A stretch of DNA of 64,000 bases from Mycobacterium arosiense ATCC BAA-1401 = DSM 45069 (GTDB lineage Bacteria > Actinomycetota > Actinomycetes > Mycobacteriales > Mycobacteriaceae), in the NCBI RefSeq assembly GCF_002086125.1, contig NZ_MVHG01000011.1:1-64000 (forward strand). Reading direction: 5' to 3'. The notes beneath the pieces are model-generated. The model made no database searches and was not told the DNA's origin. It worked only from the letters and a program-made list of their open reading frames with translations. The translations under genes were made by a program, and so were the position numbers. The stretch's first letter is position 1. Each line of letters opens with the position of its first letter. Shown here in pieces: positions 8,730 to 17,524 of the stretch.

Positions 8730-8784
8730 CCCGCGCGCCGAGCGATCACCACCCGGTGACTGCCGGGCCATTTACGCTTCACCC

Positions 8785-9252
8785 ATGACGGCAGCTCCCA
8801 CTCCCACCCAGGCGTGGCGTGCCCTGGTTCCCGAACTGCCCCCCTTCGACGAACCCGCCCCGGACGCCGAAACGAAAGAAGCCGCCCGGCCCAGTCCCGC
8901 CGACACCGCTGAACGGCTGCTGCTGCTACTGCACTACAGCATCGACTGGGAGAGAAGCTGGCTCGCCGACCCGCGATACCGCAAAACCTACTGGGACGAG
9001 CTGCTGCCCGGTCGAGTTCGCCGTGCCGCCTACCGCGCCGACACCCTGGATCGCTGGTGGTCTGATGTGTCCATACAGCTCGAGGTCTGCGCGCCCCGGC
9101 AGCGGGATCGACGCCTCGAGCTAGCCATGCTGCTACGCCAACCGTCGCTACCCGTCATCGCCGTGCTACGTGACAGTCTGCCGGCACTGCTGCTGCGAGT
9201 GCGCATCATCGCCGAAGCTGTTGCCGAACAACGGAAAGCGGCCCGCGGGTGA
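8785..9252 (+). CDS. cas11: Type IV-B Cas11 small subunit
   Basis: This 155-residue protein is predicted mostly alpha-helical, with an acidic/proline-rich N-terminus of about 40 residues. Two Leu/Arg-rich helices follow (ERLLLLLHYSIDW and LPALLLRVRIIAEA). Size, helical content and position between csf1 and csf2 match Cas11 of type IV-B loci, which lines the Cas7 backbone in the complex. Its stop overlaps the GTG start of csf2 by 4 bp, so the two subunits are translationally coupled. Sequence alone would not identify this fast-evolving family, so the call depends on context. Confidence 0.8.
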   Translation: MTAAPTPTQAWRALVPELPPFDEPAPDAETKEAARPSPADTAERLLLLLHYSIDWERSWLADPRYRKTYWDELLPGRVRRAAYRADTLDRWWSDVSIQLEVCAPRQRDRRLELAMLLRQPSLPVIAVLRDSLPALLLRVRIIAEAVAEQRKAARG

Positions 9253-10115
9253 GCTTGATCAGCGTTCACTTCGACATCGACGTCTTGGCCCGATCCTCGA
9301 TCGTGCACCGCGAGGACTACAGCGCCATCGGCACCGACAATTTCGCCTTGTTCCGCCGAGAAAAAATCATCACCCCTACCGGTGAAGTGATACTTGTCCC
9401 GATCGTGTCGGGCAGCGGCTTCCGCGGCATCTTGCGCCGCATCGGAGAGTCACTGACCGCCGCCGTGCTCAACTACGAAGACACCGCCCTGCCCATCCCG
9501 GCAGCACACCTACTCACCAACGGCGGCCGGCTGGCCAAATCCGCGCGGCCCCTTACTGACGAGCAAGAACGCCGCCTCAAGGCTCTACTGCCCCAGGTCG
9601 CGGTATTCGGCGGGGCGGCGTCGGGCCGCATCATGTCGGGGCTACTGGACGTCGGCAAGGTGCTGCCCGAGATCGCCGAACTCTCCCACATCCTGCCCCG
9701 CCCACCGCGATCCAAAGCCTTGTCTGCCGTGCTTGGCGTCGCAGAAGAATCGTTTAGCCACCTGTCCGATCACCGCACCACCACCGCCTGGCCTCCCAGC
9801 ACGGACTCGGATGAAAACAGCAGTCCGCTCGGACGATTCGGGGTGGAGACGCTGCCGGCCGGAACCCGACTTCAGACCTGGGTTCGACTCACCAACGCCA
9901 CCCCCATCCAAGCAGCATTTCTGCTTTCCGTCCTGGACGAATTCGCCACCCGAGGACACCTCGGCGGCCGCATCGCCGCCGGCCACGGACAGGTCACCGC
10001 CACCGTCACCGCGACCACGCTTCGCGGAAATCTGCCCAGCGACAACATCGACTGGGCAGCGGACCTAACCGCTCACCGCGACGAGGCGATCACCACGCTA
10101 TCGCAACTGAGTTGA
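9249..10115 (+). CDS. csf2: Type IV Csf2 (Cas7 backbone subunit)
   Basis: This 288-residue RAMP-superfamily protein is the Cas7-type backbone that polymerises along RNA. The N-terminal VSGSGFRGILRRIG (about residues 54-67) and the C-terminal glycine-rich GGRIAAGHGQV are RAMP features, and a central insertion carries GGAASGRIMSGLL. In type IV-B, Csf2 forms filament-like complexes with Cas11 on RNA, as shown for the Mycobacterium sp. JS623 system. The start is a GTG overlapping the cas11 stop. csf3 follows after 9 nt. Confidence 0.92.
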   Translation: MSLISVHFDIDVLARSSIVHREDYSAIGTDNFALFRREKIITPTGEVILVPIVSGSGFRGILRRIGESLTAAVLNYEDTALPIPAAHLLTNGGRLAKSARPLTDEQERRLKALLPQVAVFGGAASGRIMSGLLDVGKVLPEIAELSHILPRPPRSKALSAVLGVAEESFSHLSDHRTTTAWPPSTDSDENSSPLGRFGVETLPAGTRLQTWVRLTNATPIQAAFLLSVLDEFATRGHLGGRIAAGHGQVTATVTATTLRGNLPSDNIDWAADLTAHRDEAITTLSQLS

Positions 10116-10124
10116 CACACACAC

Positions 10125-10844
10125 ATGATTGCTCTGCAGATCACCGCCACCACACCACACGGTGTCGTGCTGTCCCGCCCCTGGGGCGTGGCCTTGGATG
10201 GATTACTCGCCTCAGTACTGTGGCACCGCCGTAAGTGGGCCGCCCGCACAGCGGGCGAAGAGTTCACCTATCAGCACACCAAAGACCCTGAGACACTGGA
10301 CCTTCCCCTCGCCAAATGCGGCAATCCCACCTCTGACGCCGACTGGCACTGGATGGCCACCTTCGCCGACCTCCACCCCCATCACGTCACCGACCCCGAC
10401 ATGCGCTGGCGCACCTCACGCACGAATCGGGGCCGGCTTCAGCAGCTGACCCCCGTCATTGGAAGCCAAGCAGTTTCCGACGCCCAGGGCCGCTATCAAA
10501 AGCGCATCGTCCCTGTCATGGCGCATCCCGCCGCGACCTTGACCTGGCGCGCCGTCGGCGACGCCGACCTCATCCGTGAGCTGCTCACCGACCTCTTTTC
10601 GATCGGCAAGCACCGCGGGGTCGGAGAAGGCCTCGTCACACGATGGGAAGTCACCGAAACCCCCGATATCTCACGCTGGGCCGCCGGCCACGAACACGAG
10701 CCCGGCGTACTCGGCCGCACAACGCCGGTGCGCTGCCTCACCCACACCCCCGGTGTCCAGACAGGACAGCTGGGTACCGCCGCCGTCCGGCCCCCGTACC
10801 TGCACCCTGCGAGCCGCGCCAACGCCTACCAACCAGCCCGCTAG
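10125..10844 (+). CDS. csf3: Type IV Csf3 (Cas5-like subunit)
   Basis: This 239-residue RAMP protein is the Cas5 equivalent that would cap the 5' end of a guide in type IV complexes. It opens with a ferredoxin-like strand (MIALQITATTPHGVVLS). The RAMP glycine loop FSIGKHRGVGEGLV lies around residues 157-170. It is the last gene of the csf1-cas11-csf2-csf3 operon. No cas6, csf4/dinG, cas1, cas2 or CRISPR array follows, which places the locus in subtype IV-B. The gene ends 10 nt before the convergent HEPN-like gene. Confidence 0.9.
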   Translation: MIALQITATTPHGVVLSRPWGVALDGLLASVLWHRRKWAARTAGEEFTYQHTKDPETLDLPLAKCGNPTSDADWHWMATFADLHPHHVTDPDMRWRTSRTNRGRLQQLTPVIGSQAVSDAQGRYQKRIVPVMAHPAATLTWRAVGDADLIRELLTDLFSIGKHRGVGEGLVTRWEVTETPDISRWAAGHEHEPGVLGRTTPVRCLTHTPGVQTGQLGTAAVRPPYLHPASRANAYQPAR

Positions 10845-10854
10845 CAGGCTCGCA

Positions 10855-11955
10855 TCACGGCCACGAATGGACATTCTGCGCTTCTACGGCCTGAGACCAA
10901 TAACACGTTAGCGGCCCGCTTGAACCCGGCGCCGTGGGCAGTGGAAAGCCTTGCTCGACAAGGGCTAACGCCGCACGAAACGCCGCCTGCCACTCGAGAT
11001 ATTTCAGATCTATCCCTTCGTGCACAGCGTCATTTCGCCTGGCCACTAGATCAGTTTTGAAACCCTCCGAAGGGCCCTGCCCCAATTCCCTCAGCAGTAC
11101 TGCCTTCCCTCCAAGTCCCTGATGGCTTCGGTCGCGGAGGAGCCTTGCTCGCTCCCCCGACTCGGTTCCCACTAGCAGATCGTCAACCAGCTTGGTCGCA
11201 GCCAGCTCTGCTGCAGTGGCTGCATCGATGACCGAGCGGCGGTACTGATCGGCGTTTTGCAGAGCGCGCGCGTCCCGCAACAGAGTCCATGCCAGTGGCG
11301 GCTCAATGTGTGCGAGCGCCAAGCAATCCTGCAGAATCGTTGCGGTCACACCGAGGACTCGCTCAGGGCCCTGAACAACAGTGCCGCCGGCCCTCAACGG
11401 CTTCCTTTCCCCGCTTTCGTCGACCGTCCATATCGACGTCCGCGTATTCGGGTTTAACCAATCGCTGGCCTCGTGGCCGACTTGTGCGAGGCGTTGGTTA
11501 GTTGCAATCTCGAGCCATGTCCTGACATTCTCCCACCAGGTATCAATCGTGTTGAGAATCTCCAACGCTAGAAGGTCCTGCCCCCACTCCGAACGTATGG
11601 CGGGCTCCACGACCTCCGGCCCAGCCTGAATGCTGAAGGCAAGACGTTTGATGACAACACCTTTGAAGCCCAGCGTATGGTCCTTGTAGTGGATTCCCCA
11701 TTCTTCATCGGGCGTGGGTAGCGCTGCCGCCCAATCGCGCGGAGGCGCCAAATAATCCGCAAGCCCGGTTTCAGCGTCGGGCGTCCGTGGCAGACGTACA
11801 GTCGCGGCGAAGACGCCGTCCTCTGTAACGAACGACGTCGAGTAGCTTGACCTGGCGGCAAGCAAGTCCACTTCGGCTAGAAAAGGCCGGTCCAGGTCGT
11901 ACCACCATTCCAGATGCACGCCGTGCTCCGATGCGGCCATTTCTTCGTCAGACAC
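10855..11955 (-). CDS. Hypothetical protein with HEPN-like RNase motif
   Basis: The protein has 366 residues from the GTG at 11955; the frame stays open upstream to 12222, but that extension includes the 91-bp repeat and is unlikely coding. Near the C-terminus (about residues 306-311) it has R-NDAV-H, the R-x4-H motif of HEPN nucleases. Those nucleases cut RNA in toxin-antitoxin, abortive-infection and CRISPR-accessory proteins. A helical region rich in Leu and charged residues precedes it, as in the family. The rest is unrecognised. It is convergent with csf3 and inside the repeat-bounded block. The HEPN call is tentative because the motif is short. Confidence 0.55.
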   Translation of the reverse strand: MSDEEMAASEHGVHLEWWYDLDRPFLAEVDLLAARSSYSTSFVTEDGVFAATVRLPRTPDAETGLADYLAPPRDWAAALPTPDEEWGIHYKDHTLGFKGVVIKRLAFSIQAGPEVVEPAIRSEWGQDLLALEILNTIDTWWENVRTWLEIATNQRLAQVGHEASDWLNPNTRTSIWTVDESGERKPLRAGGTVVQGPERVLGVTATILQDCLALAHIEPPLAWTLLRDARALQNADQYRRSVIDAATAAELAATKLVDDLLVGTESGERARLLRDRSHQGLGGKAVLLRELGQGPSEGFKTDLVARRNDAVHEGIDLKYLEWQAAFRAALALVEQGFPLPTAPGSSGPLTCYWSQAVEAQNVHSWP

Positions 11956-12087
11956 TCGACCACGGTACCTACGAAGCCATGCGCGCACTGAGCGTCGAGT
12001 TCGTCTTCGTACTGATGATTGGACCCACAGCGAGCGCTTCACGTGGAGATGTACGCGCCCGCGTTGGCAGCCGCGTACAAGACCCGA

Positions 12088-12178
12088 TGGCTTTGGCGGG
12101 CAGTCGTGACGTCCGTTGTTCGCGAATTCTGGTGCCGCTCCGGTTGCCGCCGGTTTGACTCTGTTGGTCAATCTTGAC
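12088..12178 (+). repeat. 91-bp direct repeat, copy B
   Basis: This matches 2948-3038 in the same orientation at a constant offset of 9,140 bp, with no gaps. The terminal palindrome has one mismatch here (GTCAATCTTGAC). It lies upstream of the HEPN-like gene start and about 40 nt from the stop of the next small gene. Confidence 0.8.
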
Positions 12179-12218
12179 AGCAGGCTCGTCAGCACCGCCA
12201 CGAACGGATTCTGTTCCC

Positions 12219-12482
12219 TCACCAGCCCATGTCGCGCGACACTTCTGCTTGGGCCGCCGCGACCTCGTCAGCAGTCGCCGCGGTCACATCCGCATCGGCC
12301 GCCCATTCGAACCGGGTCAAAAGATCAGCCAGCGCCTGCTTTTGCGCCGGATGCGTGATCGGCACCGTGTTCAGATCAGTATGGGCCAACCAGTCGAACA
12401 AGACGATCGCGTCGGCACGCCACAAACGCACGCTGACGGTAGGCAGGTCTTCCTCCATGTCGGTCAATCGTGCCATCCTCAC
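12219..12482 (-). CDS. Small conserved mycobacterial-type hypothetical protein
   Basis: This frame encodes about 87 residues, acidic, with VRLWRADAIVLFDWLA near the N-terminus. This matches the style of short actinobacterial proteins that read LWR(D/A)EA(L/I)VLF(D/E)WLA and are often found beside toxins or nuclease genes. No catalytic motif is seen. GTG 12482 and ATG 12476 are both possible starts. It precedes the HEPN-like gene on the same strand, separated by the 91-bp repeat. Its function is unknown; an immunity or regulatory role is only a guess. Confidence 0.6.
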   Translation of the reverse strand: MRMARLTDMEEDLPTVSVRLWRADAIVLFDWLAHTDLNTVPITHPAQKQALADLLTRFEWAADADVTAATADEVAAAQAEVSRDMGW

Positions 12483-12568
12483 GTCAGGGCAGTGCCTGGC
12501 CGATGGCGATCAGAAGGCCATAATCCGTAGCACCCATCACCTTGCCATGATGGCAGGCAGAGAGTAAC

Positions 12569-12868
12569 TCAGCCGAGTTTGGGCTGATCAGGGGCTCCCT
12601 TAATGCCTGACCAGTCTCCAGAGTCCTTGCAACCAGAGTTGAAGTCGTCTTGGTCGAGACCTGCCGCATCACTGCTCTCTAGGGCCAGCAGCAGCATCGT
12701 GACGCATCCGGCTGGGTAGCGTGAGTTCTTGTCCTGAAGTCCTGCGTTATGCCCCAAGTTGTATGAACGCATGTCCTTGAAACCATGGGTGGAAACACCC
12801 CACACCAGGACAACCACGGCGACGACAGCGGCGATGGCGATTACCAAAAGCTTTCTGTCCCTCGTCAT
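12569..12868 (-). CDS. Small membrane-anchored or secreted protein
   Basis: Starting at ATG 12868, behind a good AGGAAGG site, this 99-residue protein has one N-terminal helix (LLVIAIAAVVAVVVLVWG). A short exported part with two Cys residues (about positions 54 and 80) could form a disulfide. It lies 49 nt downstream of the DUF732 gene on the same strand. No family is recognised. Confidence 0.6.
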   Translation of the reverse strand: MTRDRKLLVIAIAAVVAVVVLVWGVSTHGFKDMRSYNLGHNAGLQDKNSRYPAGCVTMLLLALESSDAAGLDQDDFNSGCKDSGDWSGIKGAPDQPKLG

Positions 12869-12917
12869 CCTGACCTTCCTATCGTCTTCGCGAGGGCCTA
12901 ACCCCACCCACGGCCCG

Positions 12918-13256
12918 TTACCAGTCGACTGCTGAAAGGTATTGCGGGCAATAGAACCTGATCGCTGTCTTGACGAACGCGAACGCGCCGGCGCTGCCCG
13001 GAGGGACCACCCACCAACTCCCACTGTTGGCCGATTGCCGGGGGGTCAATCCCTGCATCGATATCCCGTTACATACGTCATGCCCCAACCGGACGGTGGT
13101 CGTCGGGCTCGACGTGTGCCACTGAACCTCGGCTAGCGCGTTGATGAACTGCACATCATAGGCGGTGAGAGGATCCGCCTTCGCCAGCGGCGCCAGCGCC
13201 AGCAACGCGGCAACCGCGGTGACAAGCGGGGTCGACGTCCACCGCACGGCTATCAT
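12918..13256 (-). CDS. DUF732-type secreted protein
   Basis: From ATG 13256, preceded by AGAAGGTGG, the frame encodes about 112 residues with a signal peptide (LVTAVAALLALAPLAKA). A mature part follows that begins ADPLTAYDVQFINAL. A mature start with an early FL/FI-x-x-L and two later Cys residues is the DUF732 pattern of short mycobacterial secreted proteins, whose role is unknown. The 371 nt upstream to 13627 hold no recognisable gene and probably include its promoter. Confidence 0.75.
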   Translation of the reverse strand: MIAVRWTSTPLVTAVAALLALAPLAKADPLTAYDVQFINALAEVQWHTSSPTTTVRLGHDVCNGISMQGLTPRQSANSGSWWVVPPGSAGAFAFVKTAIRFYCPQYLSAVDW

Positions 13257-13627
13257 CGTTCCACCTTCTATCGGGCCACCGGTCGCCTGGCCAGAAAAAG
13301 GTACCCCTGGCGACAGGCCTGCGGAGCGAAATCGCCGATCGTTCTTTTGTCGAAGTGGCCAGTTTTCATCGAGCCGGACTGGCTTCCGGCGGTTTGAGGT
13401 GGACGCGAGGCCTCCCTCGGAGGACCGCCTGGCAACCAGACGTGTCCGCAGGCGGGAAAGCCACAGTGGAAGGCCCGCATCCCATCGGCCGAGTTTCGGC
13501 ACGGAAATCGTTGAGAGAGTTCTCCTCCAGCACTTCCAGAAGTCTCAAGCGGTGCAGTGATAGCCGCTGTGAGAATCGGGTTGAGACCGGGGCCGGCCAT
13601 CACGATGAATTTGCGAGGGAGCCGGGG

Positions 13628-14659
13628 TCAGGAACGGTGGCAGGTTGAGATGAGGGCTTGCTGTTCGTCGAGCAGCTCGCTGATCGTGCTCAGATATGCG
13701 GATTGGTCGCTGTGGATGGCATCGCTTGGGCGCCCGGCTATTTCGTCGTTGTTGATAGCTTGTCGCCGCGCCACTGCCTGCACGGATAGGTCGGCGATCC
13801 GGTGAAGGCGGCGAGCAATGTCGGGGGTGGATGCTTGTCGTGCGTAGGTTTGCAGCTGGTTGGACCAATCTCGGTAGCTGGCCAGATCCACGTCGGTCGC
13901 TGTCAGCCGCGCTGTGAGCACGCTATTGGTTTTGAAGTTGAAGTTGGCGACCGAGTCGACGGTCCGGCAGTCCGGGTTGGGGCGATCCGATAGGTATGCG
14001 ATTGTCACAGTGGCGATTCCAGCCACGATAAACAGCGGGATCGACATCCTTAGTCGCCGCGGCGGCGCAGCATAGTCGACGTCCACCGCCGCGTCGTCAG
14101 CTTCTGCGCTTGCGCGCAACGACTCCACGTGCGTGGTCAGCTGATCCTTGCGGTACCCGAGCCATGCGTAGTAGGCCGCGAAGTACAGCGCGAACCCGAC
14201 AAAGAACACTCCGCGCCGAATATCGTTGGCTAGGAAGGACAAAACTCCGGCGAGGATGAGGAAGGCCGGCGTCAGCCATATCAATGCCCTCGACCCGCGC
14301 AGGGCCCTACGCGTGTGCGCCAGCCGCAAAGTGCCCACCTTGACGGCAGCCACCAGCACGCGCGGTTCAGAAGGGATCTCTCCGCGGCGCAATGCCCTGT
14401 TGATTTGGGGCAGCTGCTGGCGGCTAAGTCCAGTGAGGGCTGCAGAATAAGCCCGGCGGAACGGGCGCTGGACGAAAGCCAGGCACGCGGATATCAGTAG
14501 AGCGAACCCCGCCACGGTGAGCGGTCCCCACAACCATCCGGTGACGGCGAAAAAGTTCGGGTACAGCAACGCCGCGACTGCGCCAAGCGTGATCGCGCCG
14601 AACGCGGCGTTCGCCAGCCAGCTCACCCACCAAGGCGCAACAACGATTCGAGCCCACAC
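13628..14659 (-). CDS. Multi-pass membrane protein of unknown function
   Basis: This 343-residue protein starts at GTG 14659. Two hydrophobic helices lie in the first 65 residues, two more around 130-175, and one near 205-225. The helices are separated by basic cytoplasmic loops, and a C-terminal extracytoplasmic or cytoplasmic region of about 110 residues follows. That tail is polar and helical, with a CRTVDS segment. No transporter or enzyme motif is visible. It is likely a single-gene unit, 81 nt from the stop of the next secreted-protein gene. Confidence 0.65.
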   Translation of the reverse strand: MWARIVVAPWWVSWLANAAFGAITLGAVAALLYPNFFAVTGWLWGPLTVAGFALLISACLAFVQRPFRRAYSAALTGLSRQQLPQINRALRRGEIPSEPRVLVAAVKVGTLRLAHTRRALRGSRALIWLTPAFLILAGVLSFLANDIRRGVFFVGFALYFAAYYAWLGYRKDQLTTHVESLRASAEADDAAVDVDYAAPPRRLRMSIPLFIVAGIATVTIAYLSDRPNPDCRTVDSVANFNFKTNSVLTARLTATDVDLASYRDWSNQLQTYARQASTPDIARRLHRIADLSVQAVARRQAINNDEIAGRPSDAIHSDQSAYLSTISELLDEQQALISTCHRS

Positions 14660-14740
14660 AGGTTCTAAGTGTCCCAGAAGGGAGGCGGCCCTTGGGAAGA
14701 ACCAGGCCGATCCAGCATTTGCAACTTGCGCGACATGACA

Positions 14741-15046
14741 TCACATCGGCCCGTTCACGCTGGCACACTGGACGATCATCTGTGCGAGCTGTGGGTCAAT
14801 CCCGTTGCCTTCGAGACGCGAGATCTCCGCCATCGAGGAACTCCCGTTGTTGCGAATGTTCCGGGAGACTTCTTGTCCGATCGTGTTGTAGACAAGCTGC
14901 TTTGCCTGAGGTGGTTCCGGGTTCAAGTGCTGTCTACTCAACAGGATGCAGTTCATGTAGCTATTCATGTCCGCCGCCGCAGGGCTTGCGAGGACTCCCG
15001 ACACGAGCCCACAGAGCATCATCACGAGAGGAAGCGTTTTCTTCAT
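14741..15046 (-). CDS. Small secreted protein
   Basis: ATG 15046 has a near-perfect site (AGGAGGTG) 5 nt upstream. The 101-residue product has a signal peptide (LPLVMMLCGLVSGVLASPAAA) and a short mature domain with two Cys residues that could pair. The motif QHLNPEPPQAKQLVYN is not recognised. It resembles the size class of mycobacterial secreted DUF732-like proteins without a clear match. It is divergent from the lipoprotein gene at 15208. Confidence 0.7.
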   Translation of the reverse strand: MKKTLPLVMMLCGLVSGVLASPAAADMNSYMNCILLSRQHLNPEPPQAKQLVYNTIGQEVSRNIRNNGSSSMAEISRLEGNGIDPQLAQMIVQCASVNGPM

Positions 15047-15207
15047 CTGTTCACCTCCTTTCGCGGTCCGTTCTCGAGACCATCTCAACTGACATCCGAA
15101 CTCTCGACCACACTTTTCGTGAATATCGTGGTGAACATCGTTGGTTGCACCGCTACCGCCGTCGGTTTTCCATCTCGACGCAGCGCCGCTCACCGTAGGC
15201 TTTGGCC

Positions 15208-15408
15208 ATGTCTTCACGTCGTTATCCCGGCGCGGTGATTGTCAGCGTTGTCGCCGCTGGCATAGCCGCGACGGGATGTACCAAGAGCGCCGGACCTGCT
15301 GCAGGGACCAGCAGCGGCGTGGACGGCACCACCTCATCGAGCCTTGCGGGCATAACGAAGGTTCTCCAGTTCGAGGAAAGTTCACATGAGGGTGCCGCGG
15401 CCGGATGA
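15208..15408 (+). CDS. Small lipoprotein
   Basis: This frame encodes 66 residues from ATG 15208. It has an N-terminal basic-hydrophobic signal and lipobox IAATGC, so it is probably attached to the outer face of the membrane. The short mature part is Ser/Thr/Gly-rich. It overlaps the next gene by 23 bp in another frame, which suggests coupling with the membrane protein at 15386. It is the first of four + strand genes (15208-18004) that all encode exported or membrane proteins. Confidence 0.55.
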   Translation: MSSRRYPGAVIVSVVAAGIAATGCTKSAGPAAGTSSGVDGTTSSSLAGITKVLQFEESSHEGAAAG

Positions 15409-16432
15409 TCACTGGGGGTCGCCGGAGGCTTCGCCGCTGCCGTGGTCTTCACCCGCCGGCCGGCGACCGAAGAGCGGCAAACAGGAGTGGATGCTCGTGG
15501 GGGCGGCGGCATTTGCGGTAGCTATCGCCGTCTCGGTCATGGTGACCATCGTCGTTGTCAGGCATTCCTCGCCGCCGCGTCCAGGCCTGGCTAGTGCTAG
15601 AGACTCCGCACCGATCAGCGTCATCACCGAAGAACCCACCTGCGGGGGGTGGAGTAGCGTTGCCCATCCCTTGGCGGCCAGCGAGAAAGCCTCTGGCTGG
15701 CACGACAGAGACAAATCCATCCCGGCATCTGCCTGGAGTGCGCAGTTGAGCGCCCAATATCGGGCCGCCGGCACGGCAATACGTGAGGCCGCCGATAAGA
15801 CTGGGATGCTGGCCAGGCAAACCCCGCACCGGGTGGTTCGGGAACTCTACGAGCAGCTGATCGCCTACTGGCGCGCTTACGCAGACCGAATCCCGCAGTA
15901 CACCTCACCTGATGATCTGCTGTTGCGTGTTACCTATTCGGCTGGCAACGCGATTTTTGCCATCTGCGATGCGATTCGCCACGGGGCGGCCGCACTGCGC
16001 GGACCGCTGGTCACCGCGGCGGCCCCACCGACGAACGCGTCACCGCACACGGACGATCCGGCCAACCCGCAGCGATTCCTTCGCGCCAGCAACTCGATAT
16101 GCGCGGACTTCACCTCGGTGTTTGCTCACTTCAATGACGCCGCCGCGGCGTGGCATGACACGGATGAGGACATCCCCGCGAGCCAGTGGAGCCCGCAACA
16201 GAGGGCCCTCAATGACGGCATCCGGCCGGCGATGAGCGCCGTCGACGACGAATTAGACCGATTGGGTCGGCGTAGCGGCAATCCGGTGATGGAAGACTTC
16301 GCGGTGCTCACCGCGGTGTATGGCCGCGCCTATGTTGAAGCGCTTCCAACATATGTGGTGGCTGACCACTACCTGTACGACGTCACCGCCCAGGGCACCA
16401 GCCTCATCTCGACGGGCTGCAAAGCAGTCTAG
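15386..16432 (+). CDS. Single-pass membrane protein with duplicated extracytoplasmic domain
   Basis: This 348-residue protein has a short Pro-rich cytoplasmic tail, one membrane helix around residues 36-60 (VGAAAFAVAIAVSVMVTIVV) and a two-copy outer part. The two copies share C(G/A)xxxSVxxHxxxAxxxWHD and IPAS-W-x5-Q and differ elsewhere, so an internal duplication is clear. Each copy has a Cys at its start. It sits between two lipoprotein genes in a four-gene run. It resembles unnamed mycobacterial envelope proteins; the function is unknown. Confidence 0.7.
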   Translation: MRVPRPDDHWGSPEASPLPWSSPAGRRPKSGKQEWMLVGAAAFAVAIAVSVMVTIVVVRHSSPPRPGLASARDSAPISVITEEPTCGGWSSVAHPLAASEKASGWHDRDKSIPASAWSAQLSAQYRAAGTAIREAADKTGMLARQTPHRVVRELYEQLIAYWRAYADRIPQYTSPDDLLLRVTYSAGNAIFAICDAIRHGAAALRGPLVTAAAPPTNASPHTDDPANPQRFLRASNSICADFTSVFAHFNDAAAAWHDTDEDIPASQWSPQQRALNDGIRPAMSAVDDELDRLGRRSGNPVMEDFAVLTAVYGRAYVEALPTYVVADHYLYDVTAQGTSLISTGCKAV

Positions 16433-16480
16433 GGTAACGCACAGTTACTCACATCGGGATGTAAAGGCAAGGCAGGCAAG

Positions 16481-17476
16481 GTGCTTGGCTTCGTGATCAG
16501 TGCAGTGTCGCGGCGTGTCACGCGCCGGCTCCCGGCACCGGTGAAACGGGTATGCGTGGCGGCCATGGCATGGCTGGCCTTGGTCGTGGCTGCGTGCACG
16601 CCTCCTGATCGCAGCGCCGAGGTGCGCCACCTTCAGGCCGAGATCGCCAAAATGCCGGGCGTTGATGACGTTAATCCACTATATACCAACGATTTTGAGA
16701 ACGGCGCCCAGTTGAATCTGGTAGTCGCGATGCCGAAGGCAAGCGAGGAACAGATCGCGGCGGTGGCCTCACGTATCACCCGCATCAAAGGCGGGGATTT
16801 CAACGGCTACCGCCAGTCCACCACCTTCGTCATTGGCGACCGAGTCGAGGTAAAACGCGGCGCAGAGCTCAACCCCGCCCAGATCGCCGGTGACACACAT
16901 CAGTTACGACAACTCAGGACCCGTGTGCCAGAGGCGTCGATCCTGTGGTCACGTGACAGTGCCACGGTGCGCCTTGAAGTATCAGATATCGACCACACCA
17001 ACGACGTCTTGAGCGCAGTGTTGGCCACTGTGCAGCCCGAACCGATGACCGTCTATATCCGTTCGGCCGAGCCGACCAAATTCCCCACCTGGGAAGTCGG
17101 TATCCCAATCACCGCCGAGCAGCGCGCAAACATCGACGCCCTGATATCGCGGCTGGCACTGCCGATCTATTACGTGCGGGTCGACGACGCCAGAATCACC
17201 GCGCTCTCGGTTTACATCACAGACCCTGCTACGGCCTACCGCGACCTCAAATCAGTCATTTCCACCATAGCGCCCACCAAACAGCACCCGCTACAACTGC
17301 AATGGCACCTCATGGTAGAGCCCGATAATTTCCACCAGTTCACCGGAGATCTTCAAGTGCCTGACTGCCGCGACGACAGTGGATCGCCGAAACCCCAAGC
17401 CCCTCTGGGCAATCAGACGGCAGAGGCGGCTCAATTGCAGCGGCAACTAGCCAGCGACTTTCACGACTGTAGATAG
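16481..17476 (+). CDS. Lipoprotein of unknown function
   Basis: The frame encodes 331 residues from GTG 16481; a GTG about 20 codons later would give a tighter signal peptide. The lipobox is VVAAC, followed by a mature part of mixed strands and helices. Two tandem halves are suggested by the repeated PKASEEQIAAV... and ITAEQRANID... segments, each preceding a short beta-rich stretch. No enzyme motif is seen. It is third in the exported-protein run. Confidence 0.7.
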   Translation: MLGFVISAVSRRVTRRLPAPVKRVCVAAMAWLALVVAACTPPDRSAEVRHLQAEIAKMPGVDDVNPLYTNDFENGAQLNLVVAMPKASEEQIAAVASRITRIKGGDFNGYRQSTTFVIGDRVEVKRGAELNPAQIAGDTHQLRQLRTRVPEASILWSRDSATVRLEVSDIDHTNDVLSAVLATVQPEPMTVYIRSAEPTKFPTWEVGIPITAEQRANIDALISRLALPIYYVRVDDARITALSVYITDPATAYRDLKSVISTIAPTKQHPLQLQWHLMVEPDNFHQFTGDLQVPDCRDDSGSPKPQAPLGNQTAEAAQLQRQLASDFHDCR

Positions 17477-17524
17477 GCACCAGCGTGTCGTCTCATGAGG
17501 TGGTCCACTCGCCGGAGGGTCGTC

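Noticed and set aside
7900..10850. CRISPR array or csf4/dinG helicase for the type IV locus
   Set aside because: No regularly spaced repeats and no helicase motifs are present; this supports subtype IV-B rather than IV-A.
11956..12222. Longer N-terminus for the HEPN-like protein
   Set aside because: The extension translates the 91-bp repeat; the same peptide appears from copy A where no gene exists, so it is not coding.
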